Source of the DNA: Actinopolymorpha rutila
GTDB lineage: Bacteria; Actinomycetota; Actinomycetes; Propionibacteriales; Actinopolymorphaceae
Length of the DNA: 64,000 bases
Reading direction: 5' to 3'
Assembly (NCBI RefSeq): GCF_013407855.1
Contig: NZ_JACBZH010000001.1
Coordinates: 5,518,001 to 5,582,000, forward strand
Below, one piece after another: positions 16,724 to 25,418 of the stretch (position 1 is its first letter; each line of letters starts with the position of its first letter). A model generated the notes under the pieces. The model was not told where the DNA came from. It did no database searches and saw only the letters and a program-made list of their open reading frames with translations. A program made the translations under genes and the position numbers.

Positions 16724-17503
16724 ATGACGTCGCGCAACAGCCTTCGCTGTGAGGAGTGCTCGGTCCTCGTGGAGGGCCCGAACCTCGAAGATTTCAGCGA
16801 TGCGTACCTCGCGCACGCTCGATCCCAGCATCCGGAGTGGCCGTTCCCTGACCTGGCTGTCCGCAACTTCGCAGAGGCGACGCAACGTCTCACCGGGGCG
16901 ACGGAGCGCCTCGAAACCATCGGCACGGTGACCATTCACCCGGTTGGTTCCTCGCGGATCCCTGATTGGCTTACGTTCTTCGATCACGACGCGTTCGCCG
17001 GCAATCCTGTCGACGCGGTCTGCTACTGCTCTGGGCCACACCTGTTGGGGCGCGGCCAGACCGGCGGCGAACTCCGCCCCTGGAGGCAGAACCGGCAACT
17101 CATGGTGGACCTGCTCAGCAGTGGCCGAGCGTTCGGTTATCTCGCCTACGTCGACGGCACGCCTGCCGGCTGGGTCAACGCCTCGAAGCGAGCCGAGTGC
17201 TCGATGTACCGGACAGGTGACGCCGCCGATCCACCTGACAGTGACGTGATTTCCCTTTCCTGCTTCGGGATCGCCCCGCCCTATCGCGGCCACGGGCTCG
17301 TGAGCTCTCTGCTCCGACGGGTGCTCGCCGACGCCGCGGGCAGAGGAACGGCCTGGGTGGAGTCCTATCCGTTCAACGACCAGACGAACGTCGACGAGGA
17401 CAACTGGCGTGGACCGAGGTCCCTGTATGACGCGTTCGGGTTCGAACAGGTGGAGAAGCGAGAGAGCTACAGCGTGCTGCGCCGCCGCGTCGACGACCAG
17501 TAG
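16724..17503 (+). CDS. GNAT acetyltransferase with N-terminal Cys/His finger-like domain
   Basis: 259 residues. The start ATG 16724 has a perfect AAGGAGG eight bases upstream (16709-16715) and is preferred to the overlapping ATG 16694. The N-terminal 45 residues (RCEECSVLVEGPNLED, then YLAHARSQHPEWPF) contain CxxC and HxxxxH, spaced like a small zinc-binding module. The C-terminal 180 residues are a GNAT fold: LMVDLLSSGRAFGYLAYVDG, ISLSCFGIAPPYRGHGLVSS (CoA-binding RGHG) and YDAFGFEQVEKRESYSVLRR. Such fusions may use the finger to choose a target, but no partner is visible. It probably shares a transcript with the kinase-like gene before it. Confidence 0.8.
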   Translation: MTSRNSLRCEECSVLVEGPNLEDFSDAYLAHARSQHPEWPFPDLAVRNFAEATQRLTGATERLETIGTVTIHPVGSSRIPDWLTFFDHDAFAGNPVDAVCYCSGPHLLGRGQTGGELRPWRQNRQLMVDLLSSGRAFGYLAYVDGTPAGWVNASKRAECSMYRTGDAADPPDSDVISLSCFGIAPPYRGHGLVSSLLRRVLADAAGRGTAWVESYPFNDQTNVDEDNWRGPRSLYDAFGFEQVEKRESYSVLRRRVDDQ

Positions 17504-17559
17504 GAACGGTGTCCTCTCCCCGTTGAGGAACGCCGGTCTTCTTGTCCAACCGGTGCCGG

Positions 17560-18927
17560 TCAGCTCGCCCAGGGCGGCGACTGCTGGTTCTGCTCCTGCT
17601 CCTGTTGGTCCTGACCAGAGGAGTCCCCGGCCCGCTGCACGTTGCCGCCGTCCGTCCCCAGGGTCACGCTCGCGGTGTGCGTCTTGCCCTCTCGGACGTA
17701 CGTCAATGTCACCTTGTCACCAGGGCGATACGACCGGACCGCGGCGACCAGCGCATCCGAGTCGGCGATCTGCCGGTCGTCCACCTTGGTGATCACGTCG
17801 CCCTGCTGCAAGCCGGCCTTGGCGGCGGCACCACCGGCGGTGACGGTCCCAAGTGTCGCACCGTTGGACACCCCGTCGCTGCCGGTGGACGTACCCGCCG
17901 CCACACCGAGTTGGGCGTGCTCCGCCCGTCCCTCGGCGATCAACTGCTGGGCGATCGGCCGGGCCTCGTCGATCGGGATCGCGAAGCCGAGGCCGATGGA
18001 ACCGCCCTCCTGCTGGCCCGACCCGCCCGACCCGCCCGACCCGCCCGACCCGCCCGACCCGCTCAGGATCGCCGAGCTGTTGATCCCGACCACCTGACCG
18101 GCCATGTTGACGAGCGCACCACCGGAGTTGCCGGGGTTGATGGCGGCGTCGGTCTGGATCGCGTCGGTGACGGTGGTCTGACTCTCGCCTTCGCCGCTGG
18201 ACGGGACCGGCCGGTCGAGCGCGCTGACGATGCCCGAGGTCACGGTGCCGGACAGACCGAGCGGCGAACCGATGGCCACGACGTCCTGCCCCACATTCAG
18301 GTCGGCGGAGCTACCCAGCGTCGCGGGGGTCAGCCCGGAAACTCCACTGGCCTTGATCACCGCGAGGTCGGTGACCGGGTCCGCGCCGACAACAGTCGCC
18401 TTGACGGTCTTCCCGTTGTTGAAGGTCACGCTCAGGCCCTCACCACCGCCGGCCTCGGCGACGTGGTTGTTGGTGAGGATCAACCCGTCCTTGCTGAGGA
18501 CGATGCCGCTGCCGTTGCCCGAACCCTGTGACGTCGAGATCGTGATCAGTACGACGCTCGGCAGAACCTTGTTCGCCACCTGCGAGACGCTGCCCGCCGG
18601 CGTGTTGGACGCGGCCTTGATGGTCGCGGTCGACTGGTCGAGCGCGGTGGCGCTGGCGCCGGAGGCGCCCTGGTCCTTGGTAGCCAAGTAGGTGGCCGCG
18701 CTCCCGGCCCCGCCGACCAGGCCGGCGGTGAGCGCCAAGGCGGCGACGGCCGTCACGCCGCGACGACGGGGACGCGGCCTGGGCGACTGGTCTGCGTACG
18801 GCTGGTCTGCGTACGGCGACGAAGGTCGAGCGGGCGGCGGCTGGCCGAAAGCGTAGCTCGACGGCGGTGGGAAGTACTGGTCGCCGGAACGGTTTGGCTG
18901 GCCTGGTGGAGGTGTCGTCTCAGTCAT
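17560..18927 (-). CDS. HtrA/DegP-like membrane-anchored serine protease with PDZ domain
   Basis: 455 residues from ATG 18927. A Pro-rich cytoplasmic tail (residues 1-55) is followed by one membrane helix (about 58-83, GVTAVAALALTAGLVGGAG), a trypsin-like domain and a C-terminal PDZ domain. The catalytic triad is readable: His in LILTNNHVAEAG, Asp in DPVTDLAVIKASG and Ser in AINPGNSGGALVN. The PDZ part (LGTVTAGGAAAKAGLQQGDV, ITKVDDRQIADSDALVAAVR) is complete. It acts on the outer face of the membrane in protein quality control or envelope stress, like other actinobacterial PepD/HtrA proteins. A Gly-Ser repeat interrupts the protease domain (see the repeat at 18017-18063). Confidence 0.92.
   Translation of the reverse strand: MTETTPPPGQPNRSGDQYFPPPSSYAFGQPPPARPSSPYADQPYADQSPRPRPRRRGVTAVAALALTAGLVGGAGSAATYLATKDQGASGASATALDQSTATIKAASNTPAGSVSQVANKVLPSVVLITISTSQGSGNGSGIVLSKDGLILTNNHVAEAGGGEGLSVTFNNGKTVKATVVGADPVTDLAVIKASGVSGLTPATLGSSADLNVGQDVVAIGSPLGLSGTVTSGIVSALDRPVPSSGEGESQTTVTDAIQTDAAINPGNSGGALVNMAGQVVGINSSAILSGSGGSGGSGGSGGSGQQEGGSIGLGFAIPIDEARPIAQQLIAEGRAEHAQLGVAAGTSTGSDGVSNGATLGTVTAGGAAAKAGLQQGDVITKVDDRQIADSDALVAAVRSYRPGDKVTLTYVREGKTHTASVTLGTDGGNVQRAGDSSGQDQQEQEQNQQSPPWAS
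18017..18063. repeat. 9-bp tandem repeat encoding a Gly-Gly-Ser linker inside htrA
   Basis: About five consecutive copies of the unit CCCGACCCG encode GGS repeats in the protease domain, after AILSGSGG. Copy number could change by replication slippage and would add or remove three residues per unit while keeping the frame. Confidence 0.85.
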
Positions 18928-19012
18928 GCCTGAAGGTTCTTCCCGGCAGCTGAAACCACTCTGAGAGCAGCCGCAAAGATCCCGGAGAATCAAACTTCCG
19001 GCAGTTGGGTCA

Positions 19013-20542
19013 CTACCTCACGCCGTGACGACGGGGTGCACGCATCGATCGCAACGAGCCGCCGTGCAGCGGGACGGTCCGCCACCGCGCGGTGAACGTC
19101 CGATCCGCGAGCGAGCACGTCACCGCCAGCCGGTGCGGCGTCTCCAGGAACACCACGTCGAACGCCAACGTGTCCTGGTCCGCCCACCCACCACTGAAGG
19201 CCGTGGGTACGGCCGAAGCCGCAGCCGCGTCCCCACCCGAATCGACCGACCAGCCCGAGGAACCCTGCCCGTCCAGTCGGAGTTCGAGCCGCTCGCCATC
19301 GTCGGTCAGGGAAATGGCCCAGCCGCCGTCCTCGGCCGCCGTGACCGCCACGCCGGTCAGAGTCGACTGATCGGCGCACATACCACCGGCCGGAGTGAAC
19401 TCCGCGCCGGACCAGGCCGCGGAGTCAGCGAGCGGAGCCGCTTCACCAGGAGCCGTCGGGAGCGCCAGGCGGGACAGTCGTTCCGCCAGCGCCGCGTCGT
19501 CGTCCTCTCGACCGTCGATCGGCGCCGACCCGAACGCCGGCAGAAGGTTGTTCCACATCGCGTCCAGAAGCGCCTGCATCTCCACGGTCGCGGCCGTCAT
19601 CGCGATCACCGCGTCGTGACCGGGCAGCACCACGCAGAACTGGCCGTACGCCCCGTCACCGCGATAGCCGTGCCGGGACATCCAGAACTGGAACCCGTAC
19701 CCCTGTTGCCAGTCGGAGCTCGCCCCTTCCGGGGTGCCGTCCGCGTTCGAAACGTGCGAACGCGTCGCCTCCGCGACCCATGCGGCGGGCAGCAACTGCT
19801 TGCCCTCCCAGCTCCCCTCCTGCAGGTAGAGCAGGCCCAGCCGCGCGATCGCGTCGGTGGTCACGTGCAGCCCAGAGAAGCCGAGGTCACGACCAGCCGG
19901 TCGCTGGTGCCACGCGACCTCGCCGATACCCAGCGGCTCGAACAGCCGTGGCCGCAGGTAGTCGGTCAGCGACTGTCCGGTCACCTTCTGGACGATGCTG
20001 CCGAGCGTGTACGTCGCGGGCTGGTTGTAGGCGAAGACCGTGCCGGGGTCGCGATCCGGCGGGAGCAGGAGGAATCCGCGGACGATCTCGTCCGGGTCCA
20101 GTTCGATGGCCCGCTGGAACGTCTCCTCGTCATGGCCGGAAGCCATGGCCGCGACGTGGCGTACGAGCATCGAACGGCTTCGAGGTGAGGTGATGTCGGC
20201 CTCGAACTCCGGGAAGTAGGAGATCACCGGATCGTCGAGGCGTACGAGCCCCTCGGCAACCGCGAAGCCGGCCGCCGTGGACGTGAAGCTCTTGCTCAAC
20301 GAATACAGCAGATGAAGCCGGTCGGGTGCGTACGGAGCCCACCAGCCCGAAGCGACGAGCTGGCCGTGCCGAATGATCATCAGGCTGTGCGGCTCGATCT
20401 CCGGCGCCTGCTCCAGCGCGTCCAGGAACGCGTGCACACCACGCGCGTCGACACCTTGCGAAGCGGGAGGCCCTTCGGGCAAGTGAGTGCTCAGCGGAAC
20501 ATCCTCGTCGTCTCGGCGAGCTGCGCTCGGGTTCAGGTGCAC
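19013..20542 (-). CDS. Serine beta-lactamase-like (class C type) hydrolase
   Basis: 509 residues. The catalytic SxxK is LYSLSKSFTSTAAGFAVAEG at about residue 84, and the Tyr motif is VFAYNQPATYTLGSIVQKVT (YxN). The domain continues to FSGLHVTTDAIARLGLLYLQ and YGFQFWMSRHGYRGDGAYGQ, the family's C-terminal core. About 150 extra residues after it form a beta-rich C-terminal domain. No signal peptide is seen, so it is probably cytoplasmic and acts as an esterase or peptidase rather than as a beta-lactamase. Start is GTG 20542 with AAGG eight bases upstream. It stands alone and is divergent from the hypothetical gene at 20723. Confidence 0.85.
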   Translation of the reverse strand: MHLNPSAARRDDEDVPLSTHLPEGPPASQGVDARGVHAFLDALEQAPEIEPHSLMIIRHGQLVASGWWAPYAPDRLHLLYSLSKSFTSTAAGFAVAEGLVRLDDPVISYFPEFEADITSPRSRSMLVRHVAAMASGHDEETFQRAIELDPDEIVRGFLLLPPDRDPGTVFAYNQPATYTLGSIVQKVTGQSLTDYLRPRLFEPLGIGEVAWHQRPAGRDLGFSGLHVTTDAIARLGLLYLQEGSWEGKQLLPAAWVAEATRSHVSNADGTPEGASSDWQQGYGFQFWMSRHGYRGDGAYGQFCVVLPGHDAVIAMTAATVEMQALLDAMWNNLLPAFGSAPIDGREDDDAALAERLSRLALPTAPGEAAPLADSAAWSGAEFTPAGGMCADQSTLTGVAVTAAEDGGWAISLTDDGERLELRLDGQGSSGWSVDSGGDAAAASAVPTAFSGGWADQDTLAFDVVFLETPHRLAVTCSLADRTFTARWRTVPLHGGSLRSMRAPRRHGVR

Positions 20543-20722
20543 GGTGAAAGCCTTGTCATCCTTCCCGACCCCCAGCCGACTGTCCAGAAGAGCGGCCCGT
20601 CGCTACCAATCCCGGCCATCGAAAATTCGTTCGACGCAGATTGTTGATCAGGGCCGTTCGCACGCTCATCGTGTGAGGAGATGCCGGCGTGCACTCGCGC
20701 GGGTCAGGGTCCGGGGGGTGCC

Positions 20723-21835
20723 ATGGGACAGGTTCGGTTCCGACAGTTCGACGTCGTACCGCGGCCCAAGGCGCGTTCGATCCGTGCGGACGACATCATC
20801 CTCCGGGCCGAAGAGCTCCTGGAGGTGTCGCTGGCGGCGACCATCCGGAGCAACGCCCTTGCCGTTCCCTACGGCGGGCACAAGCTGATGCGTCTGGTGA
20901 CCCGCGAGCTGGCGCTCGTGCTGACGCTCTTCAGCCGCGACCACGTGGGCGAACCTCTCACCAGACACGCGGCCTTCGCCGACAGCTCGTCCCACATCCG
21001 CCGGTTCACGACGGAGGTCGTCGCGCTGGGTGCCCTGGCCGCGGCCGTCGAGAAGGTCCACGGACCGGCGCGAGGCATCGCCCATCTCGACGCGCTCCCC
21101 GCAGACCTGCAGCACATCTACGCCGGCGGCGGGAGGCGTGTCCGGCCGGAGTTCCGGTTCGCTCTTCCCGCGCAGGTGGTGGCGGGTGAGTGTCACGGAC
21201 GGGACGCCCGCGAACCGCAGAAGGCCCTCACCGCAGCACTTCAGCGCAGGCGTCTGGGCGAACTCCTCGCCTGGTCTCGTTCGCAGCGAACCGACCAGCT
21301 CTGCATGGCATGGACGTGGGTCCAGCCCGCGTCCACGACGGTCGACCTCTTCAGCTTCCCGTCACCTGCTTCGGCGCCGTCATCGTCACGTCGGATGGCC
21401 GAACTGCGACGGGCGCTGTCCGCCCATCCTGCCGAGCTCTTCGAAGGGTCGCCGAGCCTGTCGAAGGAGGTCGCCGTACGCGCGGGCGAGGCAGGCCTTC
21501 GAGGGATCCTGCTGGAACGCTTCACCACCGAGGTCGAACGGCAGTACCTCGAAACCGCTCCCGGCCTGGTGCCGGGGCTCGGCGAACCCTGGCGCGGAGA
21601 GTGGGTCGACGTACCGTCTCCGTACGGCGACGCGTTGGCGGCACGCATGCTGTTCGCCGTCAGCAGTGCCGGAAGCCGCAACTGGCGTACGGACGAAACA
21701 CGGCCGAGGATGGCACGCGCCGCCGCGGTGGATGCCCTCGACATCGACGCCGGCGGACGGACGCTGGTCGCCATCGACTGGCAGCCGAGGAACCCGCAGG
21801 ACGCCGGCGAACGAATCCGGGAGGTCCTGGGCTAG
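20723..21835 (+). CDS. Conserved hypothetical protein
   Basis: 370 residues from ATG 20723, which follows a GGGGGG run at SD distance. I do not recognise the family. It is mixed alpha/beta, has no signal peptide or membrane helix, and is rich in Arg and Ala. Notable stretches are IRADDIILRAEELLEVSLAA, TRELALVLTLFSRDHVGEPL, DLQHIYAGGGRRVRPEFRF and TLVAIDWQPRNPQDAGERIR. It ends 10 bp before the stop of the convergent CoA-transferase gene. No domain or motif is clear enough for a functional guess. Confidence 0.6.
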   Translation: MGQVRFRQFDVVPRPKARSIRADDIILRAEELLEVSLAATIRSNALAVPYGGHKLMRLVTRELALVLTLFSRDHVGEPLTRHAAFADSSSHIRRFTTEVVALGALAAAVEKVHGPARGIAHLDALPADLQHIYAGGGRRVRPEFRFALPAQVVAGECHGRDAREPQKALTAALQRRRLGELLAWSRSQRTDQLCMAWTWVQPASTTVDLFSFPSPASAPSSSRRMAELRRALSAHPAELFEGSPSLSKEVAVRAGEAGLRGILLERFTTEVERQYLETAPGLVPGLGEPWRGEWVDVPSPYGDALAARMLFAVSSAGSRNWRTDETRPRMARAAAVDALDIDAGGRTLVAIDWQPRNPQDAGERIREVLG

Positions 21836-21845
21836 ATCGAGTCCC

Positions 21846-23285
21846 TCAAGCCGCCATCGACTGCCACGACGCCGGGTCCGAGCCGTACGGCACGAGCCGG
21901 TCGGTGGTCGGCAGGGTCAGGTTGGTGAACGTGAGCGGCGGAGCCAGCAAGGTCACCGCGCCGTACGCGGTGTCGATGTCCACCGTCTCCGCCGGGTAGG
22001 AGTCGCTTTCGGGGATGTCACCCTGGGCGGCGACGTCGAGCAGGCCGAGGTCCTGGACCCACATGACGCTGCGGGTCAGGGAAAGCTTCACCTGGTACGA
22101 GCCACCTTCGACGGCACGCCGCAGCAGCGCCGCCATCATCCCGGCGGCCGCGAGGTATCCGGTGATCAGATCGGCCACGTAGAAGACCGGGGAGAACTTC
22201 GGGGGACCACCTCGGCCTTCCTCCAAGGCGAACCCGGACGCCACCTGCCCGTTCTGGTCGAACCCGGGCCGGTCCTTCCACGGACCGGAGTGTCCGTACG
22301 CGTCGGCTGACATGTAGACAATGCCGCGTTCGCTGGTCTCCGCGAGCGCTTCGGGCAGCAGTCCGAACCGCTCGTTCACCGCGGGGCGGTACGTGGATGC
22401 GAAGACGTCGGCGGTGGCCGCTAGTCGCCGCATGGTCCCCATGTCCTTTTCGTACCGCAGGTCGAGGAAGGCGTCGTACTTCCCCGCGTCCACACCGAGG
22501 TGCTGGGCGAGGTTGTCGGCAAACCACGGCGAGCTGATGTGCAGCACCTCGGCTCCGTACTCGGCGAGCGTACGGGCGCTGCGTGGGCCGGCGAGCACGT
22601 GCGTGAAGTCGAGCACCCGAACGCCGTCCAGCGGCGAGCGACCCTGGCCCCGGAACGGAACCGGGTCGCCGTCAGCGATCTTGACGATCTCAATCGGCGG
22701 CACCGCGGCGAGTGCCCTGCCCTGGGGATGGGCGCGCCATTCCTCACGGGTGAACGCACGGGCGGCCGGCAGTCCGGCGTACGTCAACGCCTCCTCGAGA
22801 TCCTCGGCGTTCCACTTCGCAACCTCGCGGGCGAAGGAGTCCTTGTTGTTGCCGCAGTCGAAGAAGTTGAGGTATCCGTTGAGCAGTTTCTGGTACGGCG
22901 GGCCGGCCTCGAGCATCACGTAGCCGCCGTCGTTGGTCGCGAAGACACCGTTGACCTGAACGAACTCGGCCCCGACGTTGCTGGAGTAGCCGGACTGCTC
23001 CACGAAGTGGGTCGGATGCAGGTGGTGCAAGCCGTGCAGGACGTCCATGGAGATGTCGGTGGGCGATCCGCCGCGGGCCTCCCAGATCGCGACGCCCGCG
23101 GCACCGATGAGCAGGTGCGCGGTGCAGGACGCCTCAGCGAGGCGGTGCGGTGAGCGGATGACCGGATCGGACCCGAAGATGGTCGCGTCTCCGGTGAACC
23201 GCGCGGCCAGCCCCAGCTGGTCGATGAGGTTCTCCAGAGGCCCCAGCTCGCCGCGTCCCAGACTGCTCGCGTCCATTCCCGTCAT
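21846..23285 (-). CDS. CaiB/BaiF (family III) CoA-transferase
   Basis: 479 residues. After an N-terminal partial repeat (ISMDVLHGLHHLHPTHFVEQ, NGVFATNDGGYVMLEAGPPY) the typical core begins: SPLDGVRVLDFTHVLAGPRS, ARTLAEYGAEVLHISSPWFA, DLRYEKDMGTMRRLAATADV and AYGHSGPWKDRPGFDQNGQV. The Asp of GFDQ corresponds to the catalytic Asp that forms the CoA thioester intermediate. The N-terminal repeat makes it longer than single-domain members (about 400). It would move CoA between carboxylic acids in catabolism. No acyl-CoA dehydrogenase or ligase is adjacent. ATG 23285 is used; ATG 23276 is in frame. Confidence 0.85.
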   Translation of the reverse strand: MTGMDASSLGRGELGPLENLIDQLGLAARFTGDATIFGSDPVIRSPHRLAEASCTAHLLIGAAGVAIWEARGGSPTDISMDVLHGLHHLHPTHFVEQSGYSSNVGAEFVQVNGVFATNDGGYVMLEAGPPYQKLLNGYLNFFDCGNNKDSFAREVAKWNAEDLEEALTYAGLPAARAFTREEWRAHPQGRALAAVPPIEIVKIADGDPVPFRGQGRSPLDGVRVLDFTHVLAGPRSARTLAEYGAEVLHISSPWFADNLAQHLGVDAGKYDAFLDLRYEKDMGTMRRLAATADVFASTYRPAVNERFGLLPEALAETSERGIVYMSADAYGHSGPWKDRPGFDQNGQVASGFALEEGRGGPPKFSPVFYVADLITGYLAAAGMMAALLRRAVEGGSYQVKLSLTRSVMWVQDLGLLDVAAQGDIPESDSYPAETVDIDTAYGAVTLLAPPLTFTNLTLPTTDRLVPYGSDPASWQSMAA

Positions 23286-23443
23286 GACCGACGCTCCTTG
23301 CTCGTACGCCAGGAAGGGTTGCCTCCCACAGCCGGCTGCCTCCTTCGAGCCTTACTCTCGAAGTCGCCGGGAGCGAACGGGCACAAGGCAGGACCTGCTC
23401 GTGATGAGTCCCCGCAATCGTCTCGGTCGCCGCGCTCATACCG

Positions 23444-24577
23444 TCATGCGCCGATTTGTCCGGCGGGAAAGGACCTGTCGCCGAAGAGGATCCGCCGCGC
23501 CGCCGCCTGCCCAGGAGGCGTACGCAGCAACCCGAACGCCGTCGCTGCGAGGGCAGGCGTACGAACCTTGTCCAGTCCCCACCGCATCGCCAGCCTCCCG
23601 CGAAACCGGGCACGCAGCGCGGCTCCGTCGAAGTGCGCCAGCGTGTCCGGCCGCCCGGTTCGCAGGGACTCGTCGAGGACCGCGGCCGCGAGCTCCGACA
23701 GTCGCAGGCACGGGTCGAGACCGCCGGCGGTGAGCGGGGAGACCGCGCCGGCGGCGTCCCCCACGAGCAGCCCGTTCGCGCAGCTGATCCGGCGTAGCAG
23801 ACCACCGACCGGGATGGGCCCTCCCCGCCGTTCGATCGCGTCAGGACCGTCGGGACGCTCGACGCCATCCAGTCCGGGTGCCGAGGAGGCGAACCGCTCG
23901 AGCGCCCGGCGAAGCCCTTCGGGGAAGCGGTTGGCGTACCCAGCCGTACCGACGTGGGCATGCCGGCCGTCGTTCACGACCCATGCCAGGTAGCCGGGAG
24001 CGAGCGAAGGATCGAGCACGCAGTGGAAGGTCGGTGGCTCCTCCCCGCGCGGAATCTCGTACACCTCCTCGGCCCCGATCAGCAGGTGACGGTTGCGGTC
24101 CAGGCCGAGGTCGCGGGCAACGCTCGACCTCGCACCGTCGGCCCCCACGACGAACCGCGTCCGCACTTCCGCCGGGCCTTCCTTTCCAACCAGGGTGTAG
24201 GTCTGCCCTTGCCGACCTGCATAGCGCGTGCCCAGCAGGATGCGTACGCCCGCACCGGATGCCGCATCGGCCGCCTTCACGTAGATGGGGGCCATGTCGC
24301 CGACCCGGTACTCGTCCCGCTCGCTTGTCAACGCCACCGGCCCGCGAAGCCCAGGTGGGTAGAGCACCACCCGCCGGATAGGCGGCCCCAGACACTCCGC
24401 GGGCAAGGGGAAATCGTCGAGAGTTCTGCGTACGAAGATTCCGGTCGTACGAATCGCACCCGCGAGGCTTGGCCGCCTGTCCGCGAGCAGCACCTCATGT
24501 CCCTGCTGGGCGAGCAAAGTGGCGGTCCGAAGTCCTGCCAGCCCCGCTCCCACAACCAGCACGTCAACGGAGTCCAT
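23444..24577 (-). CDS. FAD-dependent oxidoreductase, geranylgeranyl reductase-like
   Basis: 377 residues. N-terminal FAD-binding VDVLVVGAGLAGLRTATLLA (GxGxxG), a middle DG-type motif FVVGADGARSSVARDLGL and the second FAD contact GLLVGDAAGAVSPLTAGGLD place it in the geranylgeranyl-reductase/hydroxylase group. Family members reduce isoprenoid double bonds or hydroxylate aromatics. Which one applies here is not readable. It is the third gene of a minus-strand operon with the DUF2975 and HTH genes; its ATG comes one base after the HTH stop. That coupling is unusual and suggests shared control. Confidence 0.8.
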   Translation of the reverse strand: MDSVDVLVVGAGLAGLRTATLLAQQGHEVLLADRRPSLAGAIRTTGIFVRRTLDDFPLPAECLGPPIRRVVLYPPGLRGPVALTSERDEYRVGDMAPIYVKAADAASGAGVRILLGTRYAGRQGQTYTLVGKEGPAEVRTRFVVGADGARSSVARDLGLDRNRHLLIGAEEVYEIPRGEEPPTFHCVLDPSLAPGYLAWVVNDGRHAHVGTAGYANRFPEGLRRALERFASSAPGLDGVERPDGPDAIERRGGPIPVGGLLRRISCANGLLVGDAAGAVSPLTAGGLDPCLRLSELAAAVLDESLRTGRPDTLAHFDGAALRARFRGRLAMRWGLDKVRTPALAATAFGLLRTPPGQAAARRILFGDRSFPAGQIGA

Positions 24578-24578
24578 A

Positions 24579-24797
24579 TCAGTCCACTTCGCCGTTGTTC
24601 TCCCACCGCAGCAGGTCTCCCGGCTGGCACTCGAGCACCTCGCAGAGGGCTTCGAGGGTGGTGAAACGCACCGCTTTGGCCCGGCCGTTCTTGAGCACCG
24701 CCAGGTTGGCAGGAGTGATACCGACCCGATCCGCGAGTTCGCCCACTGACATCTTCCGCCTGGCCAGCATCACGTCGATGTCGACGACGATCGGCAT
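24579..24797 (-). CDS. Small Cro/YozG-type helix-turn-helix regulator
   Basis: 72 residues consisting of a single helix-turn-helix domain: MPIVVDIDVMLARRKMSVGE, ADRVGITPANLAVLKNG and ALCEVLECQPGDLLRWEN. This family (YozG-like) is almost always encoded directly after a DUF2975 membrane protein, as here. Start ATG 24797 shares a base with the upstream stop (TGATG). It probably binds the palindrome upstream of the operon (25329-25345) and represses it, while the membrane partner modulates its activity. That last point is inference. Confidence 0.88.
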   Translation of the reverse strand: MPIVVDIDVMLARRKMSVGELADRVGITPANLAVLKNGRAKAVRFTTLEALCEVLECQPGDLLRWENNGEVD

Positions 24798-25297
24798 CAG
24801 ATCACCTCGTCCAACTCCGACCGCAGCTGCGTCGCCTCGACGTCGCGGGCAACGGCCTGGGCGAGCAGCATCCGGAGTACGACCACGACGAGCGCGACCC
24901 CCAGGGCCGCCACCGCGGCCCCGCAGATCAGCAGGACCATGCCCGGCGGAACGGCCTCCCCCGGTGCCAGAACGGCCGCGAGTGCGAACAGCAGAACGGC
25001 CGCCGCCACGACCGCGCCGGTCACGACATGGACGTACCGCGAGGCGCCGTGCGAGAACACCGTCCCTCGTCCCACCATCCTCACCAGCTGCCACACGCAG
25101 GCCAGGACCACCTCGACCGCCAGGAATCCCAGGACGAGGATCACCACCACGGAGGTGCGCTGGTACGCGGCGAGCTCGGCGTCCGGCTCCCCCAGATCAC
25201 CCGCCAGCAGCGGCACCATCACCGTCTGCACGAACACCGAGCCGGCGAACAGCGCCACGAGCACAGCCCGCAACGCAAGCACCGTCAGCTTTCCCAT
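24797..25297 (-). CDS. DUF2975 membrane protein
   Basis: 166 residues with four hydrophobic helices (VLALRAVLVALFAGSVFVQT, VVVILVLGFLAVEVVLACVW, HVVTGAVVAAAVLLFALAAV, MVLLICGAAVAALGVALVVV). Start ATG 25297 follows GGGGAGGG. This is the DUF2975 pattern, whose members are four-helix proteins paired with a small HTH regulator. The function is unknown. A sensor or anti-regulator role is often suspected because of the gene pair. The stop overlaps the regulator's start codon by one base (TGATG). Confidence 0.85.
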   Translation of the reverse strand: MGKLTVLALRAVLVALFAGSVFVQTVMVPLLAGDLGEPDAELAAYQRTSVVVILVLGFLAVEVVLACVWQLVRMVGRGTVFSHGASRYVHVVTGAVVAAAVLLFALAAVLAPGEAVPPGMVLLICGAAVAALGVALVVVVLRMLLAQAVARDVEATQLRSELDEVI

Positions 25298-25325
25298 CGA
25301 GCCCTCCCCATCGAACGTCGATGAG

Positions 25326-25354
25326 AATCTATCGTTTTTCGATAGGTGCGGCAA
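25326..25354 (-). promoter_or_regulatory. Promoter with palindromic operator for the DUF2975-HTH-FAD operon
   Basis: On the minus strand a -35 box TTGCCG (25349-25354) and a -10 box TAGATT (25326-25331) are separated by exactly 17 bp. The spacer contains a perfect inverted repeat CTATCG-N5-CGATAG (25329-25345), which overlaps the -10. It is AT-rich in a G/C-rich genome and 31 bp before the DUF2975 start. A repressor bound here would block polymerase, so autoregulation by the HTH protein is the simplest reading. Confidence 0.7.
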
Positions 25355-25418
25355 CTGGTTCGGGTTGTACTCCTAAGCTGTCGTGATCTTCGGTCCCGAC
25401 AGAGGGGAGCTGGTACCG

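Noticed and set aside
17504..17559. Bidirectional terminator between GNAT and htrA
   Set aside because: Only five-base inverted repeats are found, too weak to call.
18017..18063. CRISPR-like repeat
   Set aside because: Units are 9 bp and contiguous without spacers; it is a coding Gly-Ser linker.
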